Numbered from the stretch's first letter, positions 53,582-61,887 are shown. The stretch is 64,000 nt of DNA from Lachnospiraceae bacterium (GCA_021202335.1 JAJQDE010000006.1:26928-90927), one strand, 5' to 3'. The notes: generated by a model from the sequence alone, not told the origin. A program made the numbers and translations.

Positions 53582-53625
53582 CTGTTGTTATGGTAAACAA
53601 CAATTAAATTTAAGGAGGTTCTATT

Positions 53626-54099
53626 ATGAGTAACACAGCGTTAAGAGCAGAGGAAACCAAGAAACAAAACATTATTTTTATCAGCGAAGCACATGAGAAG
53701 TTCTACTATGAAAAATTGAACGAGGTACGTTGTCAGGATGCGTACCATAAGGCATTGGTATATTGTCTTGGAATTTGCAACGACACCAGAAGAAACATTA
53801 ACAGTATTTATGATTTTAAGAGAGGTCTTGTAAAGCCGAAGTGCCTGCATGAAGGCTGGCAGACAAGCGGGAGCATGAAAGTGGTGCGTATGGCATTTAA
53901 CCTGTACTGTAACGGAACACCGAGCGTTGACGGTTACAGAAAGAAAGAGGAGCAGCTAGATGAGTGTAGACAGTACACAGTAGAGGATATATTCTGCTGT
54001 GCCTATGCCACTTATTTCTGGCAGGCGGTACAGATACGGTATCCGGAGTATGTAACGTATAACAAAAATCTGTATGCCATGCTTGGAGGACGGGATTGA
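53626..54099 (+). CDS. DUF6075-like conjugative-element protein
   Basis: A 157-residue protein of a family found at this place in many Firmicute conjugative elements (HEKFYYEKLNEVRCQDAYHKALVYCLGI, LHEGWQTSGSMKVVRMAFNLYCNG, EDIFCCAYATYFWQAVQIRYPEY). Rich in aromatic residues and Cys, cytoplasmic, function unknown. AAGGAGG lies about nine bases before the ATG. Confidence 0.8.
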   Translation: MSNTALRAEETKKQNIIFISEAHEKFYYEKLNEVRCQDAYHKALVYCLGICNDTRRNINSIYDFKRGLVKPKCLHEGWQTSGSMKVVRMAFNLYCNGTPSVDGYRKKEEQLDECRQYTVEDIFCCAYATYFWQAVQIRYPEYVTYNKNLYAMLGGRD

Positions 54100-54278
54100 T
54101 GTTAAAAGTCAGGCTTATGGGAACGAAGAACGATATTAAGTGGTTCGGGAAGATTTTACAGCGGAATCCGAAAATCGAAGTGACGGAATTTTCCGAAATG
54201 TTCCCGAACAAAGGGACAAAGAAATATTACAGGACTTATGTGGAAGTCAGGAAAAGCAACATAAAAGAAAACCAGTAG
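54099..54278 (+). CDS. Small DUF3970-like protein
   Basis: A 59-residue basic protein (VRLMGTKNDIKWFGKILQRNPKI, then NKGTKKYYRTYVEV). The ATG shares its A with the previous stop (TGATG), so it is translationally coupled. Such short proteins are regular members of conjugative-element operons. Function unknown. Confidence 0.7.
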   Translation: MLKVRLMGTKNDIKWFGKILQRNPKIEVTEFSEMFPNKGTKKYYRTYVEVRKSNIKENQ

Positions 54279-54297
54279 AAGCAAAGGAGAATCTATC

Positions 54298-55083
54298 ATG
54301 TGTAAAATAATCGCAATCGCAAACCAGAAAGGCGGAGTGGGCAAGACCACTACCACAAGCAATTTAGGCATAGGACTTGCAAAACAGGGAAAGAAGGTGC
54401 TTCTGATTGATGCGGACGCACAGGGCAGCTTAACAGCGAGTTTAGGCTTTACGGAGCCGGACAGTCTGGAAGTCACGCTTGCAACCATTATGGGGAATTT
54501 AATCAATGATGAAGAAGTAGAGCCGACAGAAGGTATCCTGCATCATGAAGAAGGGATAGACCTTATGCCGGGGAACATTGAATTATCTGGTCTGGAGGTT
54601 TCACTTGTAAATGTTATGAGCTGGGAAACGGTGTTGAGGGCATACATAGAGCTTGTCAGGGAGAGCTACGATTATATCTTAATTGACTGTATGCCTTCCC
54701 TCGGCATGATTACCATAAACGCCTTTGCCTGTGCCGACAGTATTTTGATACCCGTACAGGCGGCATACCTGCCCGTCAAAGGCTTGCAGCAGCTTATCAA
54801 GACAGTCGGCAAGGTAAAGCGGCAGATTAACCCGAAACTGGAAATTGAGGGTATATTACTGACAATGGTGGACAGCCGGACGAACTACGCAAAGGACATC
54901 AGCGCCATGCTGAAGGAAGCCTATGGAAGCCGGGTAAGGATATTTACAAATGTCATTCCCATTTCCGTCCGGGCGGCGGAGATTTCAGCGGAGGGTGTCA
55001 GCATCTACAAGCATGATCCAAAGGGGAAAGTGGCGTCAGCTTACGATTCTCTGACAAAGGAGGTGCTTGCAGATGGGAAGTAA
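54298..55083 (+). CDS. parA: ParA-family partition ATPase
   Basis: A 261-residue P-loop ATPase (Soj/ParA type) with the deviant Walker A motif KGGVGKTTTTSNLG (about 11-24), the switch DADAQGSL, and IDCMPSLGMITINA. With ParB encoded next it should help hold the excised circular form of the element, or act in its replication. Confidence 0.95.
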   Translation: MCKIIAIANQKGGVGKTTTTSNLGIGLAKQGKKVLLIDADAQGSLTASLGFTEPDSLEVTLATIMGNLINDEEVEPTEGILHHEEGIDLMPGNIELSGLEVSLVNVMSWETVLRAYIELVRESYDYILIDCMPSLGMITINAFACADSILIPVQAAYLPVKGLQQLIKTVGKVKRQINPKLEIEGILLTMVDSRTNYAKDISAMLKEAYGSRVRIFTNVIPISVRAAEISAEGVSIYKHDPKGKVASAYDSLTKEVLADGK

Positions 55084-55963
55084 CACAAAATCAGGGAGTG
55101 CGGCAAAAATCAGAATGGAAAGTTTTGATGACCTGTTCGGCGGGAGTGCCGCACAGGAAAGCGGAATTGAGCAGATTATCAATGCGCCGCTGACAGAGCT
55201 TTATACGTTCAAAGACCACCCTTTCCGGGTGGAGGACGATGAGAAGATGGAGGAAACTACGGAGAGTATCCGCCAGTATGGGGTGCTTGTGCCGGGGATT
55301 GCAAGACCGAGGGAGGGCGGCGGCTATGAAATCATAGCCGGACACCGCCGCAAACGTGGTTCAGAGCTTGCCGGAAAGACAGAAATGCCAGTGATTGTCC
55401 GCAATTACACCGATGATGAAGCCACGATTATCATGGTGGATTCCAACATTCAGCGGGAGGACATTTTACCGAGTGAGAAGGCGAGAGCCTATAAGATGAA
55501 ATATGAAGCTATGAAGCATCAGGGGAAGAAGTCAGGGAAAAACACCCTTGATGAAGTGGGGGAAGCCGCCGGGGAGAACGCAAAAAAGGTTCAGCGGTAC
55601 ATATGGCTTTCCCGATTATCAGACGAACTTCTCATTATGGTAGACAATAAAAAACTTGGCTTTTCGCAGGGTGTGGATATTTCTTTTCTGGCAGAAGAAG
55701 CGCAACAGTGGGTGCAGGCTGTCATAGAGGAAAAAAGCTGCAATGTCAGCATGGTTCAGTCGGCAAAAATCAAGGAATACGGCAAGACCGGAGAGCTTAC
55801 CCTTGCAATGGTGCGCCTGATACTGGCGGAAGAAAAGCCGAAGGAACGGAAAGTGACGCTGAAAGCGGATAAAATCAGCGAATATTTTGCGGAGGACTGC
55901 ACAAGTGAGGAAATAGAGGGTATCATCATTCAGCTATTGGATGAATGGAAGAAAAGACAATAG
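55073..55963 (+). CDS. parB: ParB-family partition protein
   Basis: A 296-residue DNA-binding partner of ParA. It has a ParB/Srx-like N-terminal domain (PFRVEDDEKMEETTESIRQYGVLVPGIARP, then GHRRKRGSELAG, ending DSNIQREDILPSEKARAYKMKYEAM) and a helix-turn-helix middle. ATG 55073 is preferred over TTG 55067 because AAAGGAGG then has nine-base spacing. It overlaps the end of parA. No obvious parS site was recognised. Confidence 0.93.
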   Translation: MGSNTKSGSAAKIRMESFDDLFGGSAAQESGIEQIINAPLTELYTFKDHPFRVEDDEKMEETTESIRQYGVLVPGIARPREGGGYEIIAGHRRKRGSELAGKTEMPVIVRNYTDDEATIIMVDSNIQREDILPSEKARAYKMKYEAMKHQGKKSGKNTLDEVGEAAGENAKKVQRYIWLSRLSDELLIMVDNKKLGFSQGVDISFLAEEAQQWVQAVIEEKSCNVSMVQSAKIKEYGKTGELTLAMVRLILAEEKPKERKVTLKADKISEYFAEDCTSEEIEGIIIQLLDEWKKRQ

Positions 55964-55980
55964 AGGGGAGGTGCGTCGGC

Positions 55981-56553
55981 ATGGATGGCACGATAAAATT
56001 TGACTATTATTATGGCATCGAAGCGGAACAGTTCTCTTTTTACAGAGTGCCGAGGCTGCTGATAAAAGACGCAAGGTTTAAAGAGCTGTCCAGCGATGCA
56101 AAGCTCCTTTATGGTCTGATGCTTGACAGGCTGGCATTGTCAATCAAGAACGGCTGGCTTGACGAAGAAAACAGGGTGTATATCCACTATACGATGGACA
56201 GCATAATGGAGGATTTGGGCTGTGCAAAAGAAAAATGTGCGAAAGTGATTGCGGAGCTTGACAGCAAAAAAGGAATTGATTTGATTGAGAAGAAAAGGCA
56301 GGGATTGGGAAAGCCGGATATCATTTATGTGAAGAACTTTGCCACCCTTGACACAGGAAAAGAACCGGACGGAGAACCGGAAAACCCTGATAATGCTGAC
56401 AGTTTTGCAGAAGTTCGGAAACCGAACTTCCAGAGGTTCGATAATCAAACTTTCAGAAGTTTGGAAATCGAACTTCAAGAGGTTCGGAAACCGAACTTGC
56501 AGAAGTTCGAGAACCGAACGCTAATTATAACAATAATAATTATACTGATCTGA
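55981..56553 (+). CDS. repA: Replication initiator RepA_N, N-terminal fragment
   Basis: A 190-residue reading frame with the RepA_N winged-helix domain (FYRVPRLLIKDARFKELSSDAKLLYGLMLDRLALS, then IMEDLGCAKEKCAKVIAELD). ATG 55981 follows GGGGAGG. In related elements the protein continues into a DUF6017 domain, but here the frame leaves the conserved sequence after ENRT at about 56519 and ends in a meaningless hydrophobic tail (LIITIIIILI). The continuation is found in the -1 frame (next entry). The DNA-binding domain itself is intact. Confidence 0.85.
   Translation: MDGTIKFDYYYGIEAEQFSFYRVPRLLIKDARFKELSSDAKLLYGLMLDRLALSIKNGWLDEENRVYIHYTMDSIMEDLGCAKEKCAKVIAELDSKKGIDLIEKKRQGLGKPDIIYVKNFATLDTGKEPDGEPENPDNADSFAEVRKPNFQRFDNQTFRSLEIELQEVRKPNLQKFENRTLIITIIIILI
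56409..56521 (+). repeat. Five 23-bp iterons inside repA (predicted origin)
   Basis: Five tandem units begin at 56409, 56432, 56455, 56478 and 56501, each near AGAAGTTCGG-A-AACCGAACTT with an inner dyad AGTTCGG/CCGAACT. The period is exactly 23 bases and not a multiple of three, so the pattern is kept at DNA level. RepA_N replicons are known to carry their origin as repeats in the middle of the rep gene. Confidence 0.85.
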
Positions 56554-57050
56554 GTTATACCAATCCTATCAATCAATCTAATCAGGAGATAGAAAAAGCA
56601 GAACAGGGCAAGCTGGATAATGATATGATTGATGTGATGGATGAAGCTAACGCCTATATGGAAATCATTAAGGAAAATATTGAGTATGAGCATCACATGA
56701 AATATGGCGATTGGAGTGACAGGGGACTGTATGAGGAACTTTACGAGGTTATCTGTGAGATTGTATGCGTAAAGCGAAAGACGGTAAAGGTCAATGGGGA
56801 GGATTATCCTTATGAGCTTGTAAAATCAAAATTCCTGAAGCTGAACAGTTCCCATTTGGAGTATGTTATTGGATGCATGAGGGATACCACAACCAAGATA
56901 ACCAATATCAGGGCATACATGGTGACCGCCCTCTACAATGCGTCCAATACCATGAATCACTATTACCAGCAATTGGTGCAGCATGATATGTATGGCGGAG
57001 GGTGGGAAGAAAAAGGGCTGTTACAGTCCAAAACGGAGGGAGATGGATAG
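56520..57050 (+). pseudogene. repA: C-terminal part of the RepA initiator (DUF6017), out of frame
   Basis: From 56520 this frame reads on as an Asn-rich linker (NYNNNNYTD) and then a DUF6017-like helical domain (IKENIEYEHHMKYGDW, ELVKSKFLKLNSSHLEYVIGCMRDTTTKITNIRAYMVTALYNA). It lacks its own good start: the first ATG is at 56625, without a ribosome site. It joins the upstream fragment by a -1 shift at the end of the iteron array. It may be broken, restored by frameshifting, or a sequencing error. Confidence 0.75.
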
Positions 57051-57710
57051 ATGGAGTCCATGACGGATATTGACAAGGAAATGAAACGGGAGGCGGCAAA
57101 GGGAAGCTGTCCGTTAAGATTTGTGAGGATAGAATTTGGTTCTTCCCCTTATCAGGAGATTAAATCAAAGGAAAAACTGCTTGAAGTGCTGTCCTACCTG
57201 TTGAGGACAGGCGATTATGGTAGGTTTGCCGGGAAAGGAACAAGGAATAATGTCTACATGGATATAAAAGGCAGGAAGCCGGTATTTAAGCGTACCCGTT
57301 CCTTTATTGACCGCAATAACATTTTTGAGGCAATCCGCAGATACGGAAAAAAATTAAAACCGGACTTTGACGGGCATACTTATCTTGAAACAGTGCAGTG
57401 CATCTTTGCGCTGCCAAAAGAAGAACAGGAAAAGTACAGGGTGACTTATGACGGGCAGGAAACAATAGTTTTCCCTATGTCAGATAAATATATCATCGGA
57501 CTTTACAAACACTGTATTTCAGCTAGGCAGACAGTCGTTGCAGAGGAAATTCCCCATAAAGGATTTTCAGAAAAAGAACAGGGGATTATCCGGCTGGAGG
57601 GTGTGCGTGACGTGATGTTCCGGTGTCTTTTGTTTGATAATATAAAATATGGGGAAGGCGTGTTGTGTGCTGACCTCTGTACGATTTACTGTTTAAAGGA
57701 AAACGTATAA
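57051..57710 (+). CDS. Unknown conjugative-element protein
   Basis: A 219-residue protein I do not recognise. It begins right after the repA C-terminal frame, with GGAGGGAGATGG just upstream. Features: RFVRIEFGSSPYQEIKSKEKLLEVLSYLLRTGDYGRFAGKGTRNNVYM, a charged middle and several Cys near the C-terminus (FRCLLFD, LCADLCTIYC). No membrane segment and no clear catalytic motif. Its place in the repA operon suggests an element-maintenance role, but this is inference. Confidence 0.75.
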   Translation: MESMTDIDKEMKREAAKGSCPLRFVRIEFGSSPYQEIKSKEKLLEVLSYLLRTGDYGRFAGKGTRNNVYMDIKGRKPVFKRTRSFIDRNNIFEAIRRYGKKLKPDFDGHTYLETVQCIFALPKEEQEKYRVTYDGQETIVFPMSDKYIIGLYKHCISARQTVVAEEIPHKGFSEKEQGIIRLEGVRDVMFRCLLFDNIKYGEGVLCADLCTIYCLKENV

Positions 57711-57733
57711 CTTTTGGACATTTTGTCCAGAAG
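57711..57733 (+). promoter_or_regulatory. 23-bp dyad, copy 1, before the gene at 57752
   Basis: CTTTTGGAC-N5-GTCCAGAAG, an imperfect inverted repeat placed seven bases before the ribosome site GGAGGA. The second copy is at 61123-61145. Confidence 0.65.
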
Positions 57734-57751
57734 CAGTTAGGAGGATCATTT

Positions 57752-58120
57752 ATGGCAGAAACATATATTACGGAAGAACAGCGGGAAAGATGCCGGAAAG
57801 TGGCTGATGCGTTTACTGAACTGTATGAGCTTGCAGATGTGGTGGTGGCAGATGCCGGAAGGTTCGGCTTTGTACGTCTGCAATGGTTCAATGAGGGCGA
57901 AGGCTTTGATTCTGCTGTGGCGTATTCGGACAGTTCAGAACTGTTTGAGGAATTATGGCGGATATGGTATGAACATGAGGTTCTAACGCCTGTGCTTGGA
58001 ACACCGCTTGCAGAGCTTGACTATGGCGATATATATCAGACGCTTTCCAAAGACAGGCAGGAGGAAATACAAAAGAAGAAGGACTATTTCCTTGCACTGT
58101 GCGGCGGGGGAACTGTCTAA
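57752..58120 (+). CDS. Unknown acidic conjugative-element protein
   Basis: A 122-residue acidic, aromatic-rich protein (RCRKVADAFTELYELADVVVADAGRFGFVRLQWF, LFEELWRIWYEHEVLTPVLG). Family not recognised; similar small proteins sit at this position in Tn1549-like elements. AGGAGG lies about eight bases before the ATG. The 23-bp dyad just upstream is shared with the gene at 61165. Confidence 0.75.
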   Translation: MAETYITEEQRERCRKVADAFTELYELADVVVADAGRFGFVRLQWFNEGEGFDSAVAYSDSSELFEELWRIWYEHEVLTPVLGTPLAELDYGDIYQTLSKDRQEEIQKKKDYFLALCGGGTV

Positions 58121-58205
58121 GGGTAGAAATCCTGATTTTTTTACAATTCCTTTGGAATTTCTGATAAAATGGATTTATCAGGATAAAAGACAGGAGTTGA
58201 GCCGT

Positions 58206-58736
58206 TTGGGGAAAAAGAAGCGCCTGAAAAGGGCAGACAGGACATATAAAGACTTAAAGCAGAAGCAGAAAGCAAAAATAGCAGACTGTATGTTTGAAAA
58301 GACCTGTGATTATTACAGGGAGCATGATAAGATGCCGGAAGGAGAGGATAGTGAAAAAATTGCGGAACAAATTTATCAGAGGGTAAAGGGGATAGCAGAA
58401 AAGGCTTCCTTTGATGAAGTATACCGCCTGTATCTTTACCGTCTGCCACGTTATGAAACAAGGATTGCGGAGAACGGGCTTCCGGAAAGGAAAGAGAAAA
58501 AGAAAGAAGATGCAGACAAGCCGAAAACCAAGAAAAAGGGCATGAGTAAAAAAGTATGCCCGAATTGCGGGAGGAAGATGAAACAGCAGTTTATCGGCTT
58601 GCAGCACTGTAAATGCGGCATGAGCTGGAAAAAGGATATAGGATATTTTGAGCGTACTGGGGATATGGTCTTTGCTCTGGAACGCAGGAAAGTCGGGAAA
58701 AAGACAAAGCAGTGTCCAGTAATACGATACAAGTAA
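58206..58736 (+). CDS. Basic zinc-ribbon protein of the conjugative element
   Basis: A 176-residue very basic protein. N-terminal helices (RLKRADRTYKDLKQKQKAKIADCMFEKTCDYYREHDKMP) are followed by a Lys-rich linker and a zinc-ribbon-like end (CPNCGRKM ... CKCG). The frame stays open upstream to 57996, but that overlaps the previous gene. TTG 58206, with AGGAG nine bases before it, is my best start; TTG 58152 is an alternative. It may bind DNA or RNA. Function unknown. Confidence 0.6.
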   Translation: MGKKKRLKRADRTYKDLKQKQKAKIADCMFEKTCDYYREHDKMPEGEDSEKIAEQIYQRVKGIAEKASFDEVYRLYLYRLPRYETRIAENGLPERKEKKKEDADKPKTKKKGMSKKVCPNCGRKMKQQFIGLQHCKCGMSWKKDIGYFERTGDMVFALERRKVGKKTKQCPVIRYK

Positions 58737-59118
58737 ATTGAATATGGTAAACAGAGTCAGGGCAGTTATAGGTTGTTATAGCTGCCCTTGTTTAATTCAG
58801 TAGTTTTGGATATGTTGTTCTAAAAGCCATTACAGTATTTTGGGCTTTTATGACGGTCGAGATTAAAAAAAGATTATATTAGAAAAGAGAAGGGGTATCA
58901 ATATTTTTAATTTTTAAAATAGATGCAAGAAAACATATGGAAGTGCCGATATCTATTTATGAAAGTTAGAATAAGCTTTCTCATGTTTTGTAAATATATT
59001 TGCGCAGCATATTACTTTTTCACGAGAAAGAAATTTGAAATTTCGAGAAAAAATAAAACAGAATATAAATATATACAGAAAGAGAAAGTATATAAAAGAT
59101 AGGAGGCATTTGGAAGAA
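58737..59118. other. AT-rich gap before the KAP gene, with a terminator copy
   Basis: Starts at the stop of the zinc-ribbon gene with a hairpin (58757-58791) that is copied after the KAP gene. The rest is strongly AT-rich. It includes an open in-frame stretch from TTG 59035 into the KAP gene, and AGGAGG at 59101-59106. No separate gene was recognised. Confidence 0.6.
58750..58793 (+). terminator. Duplicated hairpin, left copy
   Basis: GTCAGGGCAGTTATAG, a short loop, then TAGCTGCCCTT and GTTT. The stem is GGGCAG/CTGCCC. The sequence is repeated at 61057-61112 after the KAP gene. Confidence 0.75.
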
Positions 59119-61047
59119 ATGAAAGATGAGATAATTATCAATCAGTTGGTAGAGTATATTAAAGAAGAACGATATAATCAAGCTGTAATGATTGATGGAG
59201 ATTGGGGTTCTGGTAAGACTTATTTTGTAAAAGAAAAATTACTAAAAAAACTTGAAAATGAAATACCAGAAAAGAAAATTTATTATATATCATTATATGG
59301 TGCTTCTTCTCCCAATGAGGTTATTAACGAAATATACACAGCTATGTTTGGGGAGATTATTGCGCGTAAGTTGGGAGAAAAAAAGAGTATAGCCCTGCAA
59401 AAAGGCATTTCCTTTACATCAAAGCTAATTGCAACAGGTATGAAATATTTTAATATTGATACAAATGATTTGCCGGATTTATCAGATATCAAAGATGTGA
59501 AAGAATCAATTATTGTTTTTGATGATTTGGAAAGATGTGAGATTGAAATTAACAAAGTATTAGGTATGATAAATAATTTAGTTGAACATAATGATGTGAG
59601 GATCATTTTAGTGGCAAATCAAAAAGAGATAGGAAGAATGAGTTTTTCAAGAGAACTATCAAGTAAATTTCAGGTGGCGTTGAACGAGAAAATAATATTA
59701 GATGAAAAAAACTCTGACAAGCAGCAGAATAACAAAGGTTATACAAGAGAGCAATTATTTAACAGAACAGAGCAATTATTTGCTGAGGATATTTTGTATA
59801 AAAAAGTAAAAGAAAAGTTAATTGGATTGACGATACGGTATGAATCCAATTTACAGGACATATTTGTGTCTGTGGTGAAAAAGTACATTAAAGATGATGA
59901 GGTTGAGAGATACTTATTAGATAAGAAGCAGATGATTGTTAATTTATTTGAAAGTAAGCGGCACTATAATATTAGAACACTTATTTTTTCTTTAATAGCT
60001 TTTGAAAAAATATATAAGATAGTAGATGCAATAATATTTGAGCCTAAAGTATATATAGAGAATGAAATAGAGAGAGTGTTAAAATACATTATTATTTCAT
60101 CTATACATATAAAATCTGGAAAGACACCATATTCGTGGCAAAACTGTTCATCAAAATCAGGTATTATATATTACGATAGGAACAATATTGTTGATAGTGC
60201 TGTTTATGGTTACAAATTTGTAGATGAATATTTGTTACAATGCAAATTAGATATTCAAGAAATCTCAGATGTGATTACAAATGATGAAAATGAGGAAAAA
60301 AGCAGTAATGAATCAAAAGAGTTGGAGAATTCTTTGCAATATAAAAAATTGTATTCTTGGTGGGAATTAGAGGATGAAGAAATTGAACAAATATTATTAA
60401 TCATTTTAGGAGAATTAGAACAATTAAAATATTCACCTATGTACTTTAAGGAAATGATAGTTACACTTATGCAGTTGGATCATCATGGGTTTGAATGTAT
60501 AGAGTACAATAAATATGTTGAACTTATGATTATAAAACTTGAAAAATATGAAGGAACGTTAAGACGTGATAATTTTGAAGTTTTAAGTGATAATGAAGAG
60601 TTTATTGAAAAATATAACAATATTGCAAAAAAATTATTAGAATTTATAGATAACAAAGAGCAAGGCGAGAAAAAGGAAGATAATGGTTTCCTAGTAAAAA
60701 GACAATGCTGGGATGAAAAATTCCAAATGGAATGTATAAATCGTAAAGATAGATATATTTCAGATAATAAGTTTTTTTGTTATATTGAGCCAACAAAGTT
60801 TATTGAGCAATTACAAGAAGCAAAGGTATGTGAAATTAACCATTTTGTATTAGGTGTGAAATCAGTATATAGTTTTTCTAACTTAAATGAGTTTTTTAAA
60901 GCTGATATTACAAATTTAAAGAAAATAATTAATCAAATTGATATTGAAAAAATGAGTGATGGCAAAAAAACTAGAAAAATTGCGTTAGAAAAATTAATAG
61001 GTGAATTGAATGAAGCATTAAAATCTATTGAAGAACCTATGTATTAG
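59119..61047 (+). CDS. KAP-family P-loop NTPase (AT-rich cargo gene)
   Basis: A 642-residue protein with Walker A DGDWGSGKTYFVKE (about 25-38) and Walker B SIIVFDDLERCE (about 130-141), typical of KAP NTPases, followed by VRIILVANQKEIG (sensor-like). The rest is a long Lys/Glu/Ile-rich helical region without a known domain; no membrane segment stands out. Base composition is far more AT-rich than any neighbour, and duplicated terminators flank it, both signs of recent acquisition. Related KAP and other STAND-like NTPases occur in phage-defence settings, but the role here is inference. The start may be ATG 59119, TTG 59110 or TTG 59035. Confidence 0.85.
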   Translation: MKDEIIINQLVEYIKEERYNQAVMIDGDWGSGKTYFVKEKLLKKLENEIPEKKIYYISLYGASSPNEVINEIYTAMFGEIIARKLGEKKSIALQKGISFTSKLIATGMKYFNIDTNDLPDLSDIKDVKESIIVFDDLERCEIEINKVLGMINNLVEHNDVRIILVANQKEIGRMSFSRELSSKFQVALNEKIILDEKNSDKQQNNKGYTREQLFNRTEQLFAEDILYKKVKEKLIGLTIRYESNLQDIFVSVVKKYIKDDEVERYLLDKKQMIVNLFESKRHYNIRTLIFSLIAFEKIYKIVDAIIFEPKVYIENEIERVLKYIIISSIHIKSGKTPYSWQNCSSKSGIIYYDRNNIVDSAVYGYKFVDEYLLQCKLDIQEISDVITNDENEEKSSNESKELENSLQYKKLYSWWELEDEEIEQILLIILGELEQLKYSPMYFKEMIVTLMQLDHHGFECIEYNKYVELMIIKLEKYEGTLRRDNFEVLSDNEEFIEKYNNIAKKLLEFIDNKEQGEKKEDNGFLVKRQCWDEKFQMECINRKDRYISDNKFFCYIEPTKFIEQLQEAKVCEINHFVLGVKSVYSFSNLNEFFKADITNLKKIINQIDIEKMSDGKKTRKIALEKLIGELNEALKSIEEPMY

Positions 61048-61056
61048 ATTGGATTA

Positions 61057-61112
61057 AACAGCGTCAGGGCAGTTATAGACCGTAAATATCGGTTTGTAGC
61101 TGCCCTTTTTGC
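61057..61112 (+). terminator. Duplicated hairpin, right copy
   Basis: GTCAGGGCAGTTATAG with an inner ACCG/CGGT stem, then GTAGCTGCCCTTTTTG. A good Rho-independent terminator starting a few bases after the KAP stop. It is the better-preserved copy. Confidence 0.85.
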
Positions 61113-61122
61113 ATTTGTGGAA

Positions 61123-61145
61123 CTTTTGGACAAAAAGTCCAGAAG
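61123..61145 (+). promoter_or_regulatory. 23-bp dyad, copy 2, before the gene at 61165
   Basis: CTTTTGGAC-N5-GTCCAGAAG, the same arms as 57711-57733; only the central bases differ (AAAA instead of TTTT). Confidence 0.65.
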
Positions 61146-61164
61146 TGGAAAGGAGAAAAAGGGA

Positions 61165-61827
61165 ATGAAAAACAAAAAGGTAAAAACAATGCTTTCTGTG
61201 CTTGCAGTGGTCGCAGCGGCAGGGAGTGGAATCTGCTATGCAGTGAAGCATGGGGGAAAGAAAAAAACAGCAGATATGGCAGCGGACGATGCGGCTCTGC
61301 ATGAGGAAGGTCTGACGGAGGAAAAAGTGAGGGAATATCTGCTGCGTCTGTTCCGGCTGTACGAGGACAGTGAGTTTGATGACCTTGTGGAATTTTTGGG
61401 CGATGGAAGCGAACCGAGGGAATATGCGGCGGACAACTATTCCAGCCAGTTATTCCCTTATCTCAAAGAGGGAATGAAGCAAGTAATGATGCTGGAGGGG
61501 GATGACGGTACGGGGAACGAACCATTTGACATGACGGACGTGCTTTTCTGTTATCCAGCCTGTATGATAGGCTGCGAGATACAGGAGCTGTTTTCAGATA
61601 GGTTTGTACTGAGCCTTGAAAGAGAGATGTGGATGTTGGAAAACGGGGAGTTTGCGTCTGTTTACTGCGTCAGCATGGGAAAGGACGGCGGGCGGATTTC
61701 TTACCGTTTTCTGGATACCTTTATCAAAAATCAGGGGGATATTCCAATCTGTTTTGATGACTTGGAAAGCAGTTTTACAAAGATAATCGAAGCGGTGGAA
61801 GAAGGGAGGGAGCCGGAACTGCCATAA
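61165..61827 (+). CDS. Unknown membrane-anchored conjugative-element protein
   Basis: A 220-residue protein with a basic N-terminus and one membrane helix (MLSVLAVVAAAGSGICYAV, about 9-27), then an acidic outer domain (EEKVREYLLRLFRLYEDSEFDDLVEFL, then ENGEFASVYCVSMGKDGGRISYRFLD). ATG 61165 follows AAAGGAGAAAAAGGG. The family was not recognised; it may be part of, or accessory to, the transfer apparatus. Confidence 0.75.
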   Translation: MKNKKVKTMLSVLAVVAAAGSGICYAVKHGGKKKTADMAADDAALHEEGLTEEKVREYLLRLFRLYEDSEFDDLVEFLGDGSEPREYAADNYSSQLFPYLKEGMKQVMMLEGDDGTGNEPFDMTDVLFCYPACMIGCEIQELFSDRFVLSLEREMWMLENGEFASVYCVSMGKDGGRISYRFLDTFIKNQGDIPICFDDLESSFTKIIEAVEEGREPELP

Positions 61828-61848
61828 TCCGGTCAGAAAGGAGAGCTT

Positions 61849-61887
61849 ATGAAATATCTGCTGCACAGGCTGTACGTTCCACCCTGA
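61849..61887 (+). CDS. Predicted 12-residue leader peptide before pcfB
   Basis: ATG 61849 has a strong AAAGGAG seven bases upstream and encodes MKYLLHRLYVPP then TGA. The last codons and stop fall inside the hairpin at 61870-61898, so ribosome position could control that structure. This suggests translational attenuation of pcfB-virD4, but the peptide may also be incidental. Confidence 0.45.
   Translation: MKYLLHRLYVPP

Noticed and set aside
56409..56521. CRISPR-like short repeats
   Set aside because: The units are directly tandem without unique spacers, lie within the repA coding region and fit iterons of a RepA_N replicon.
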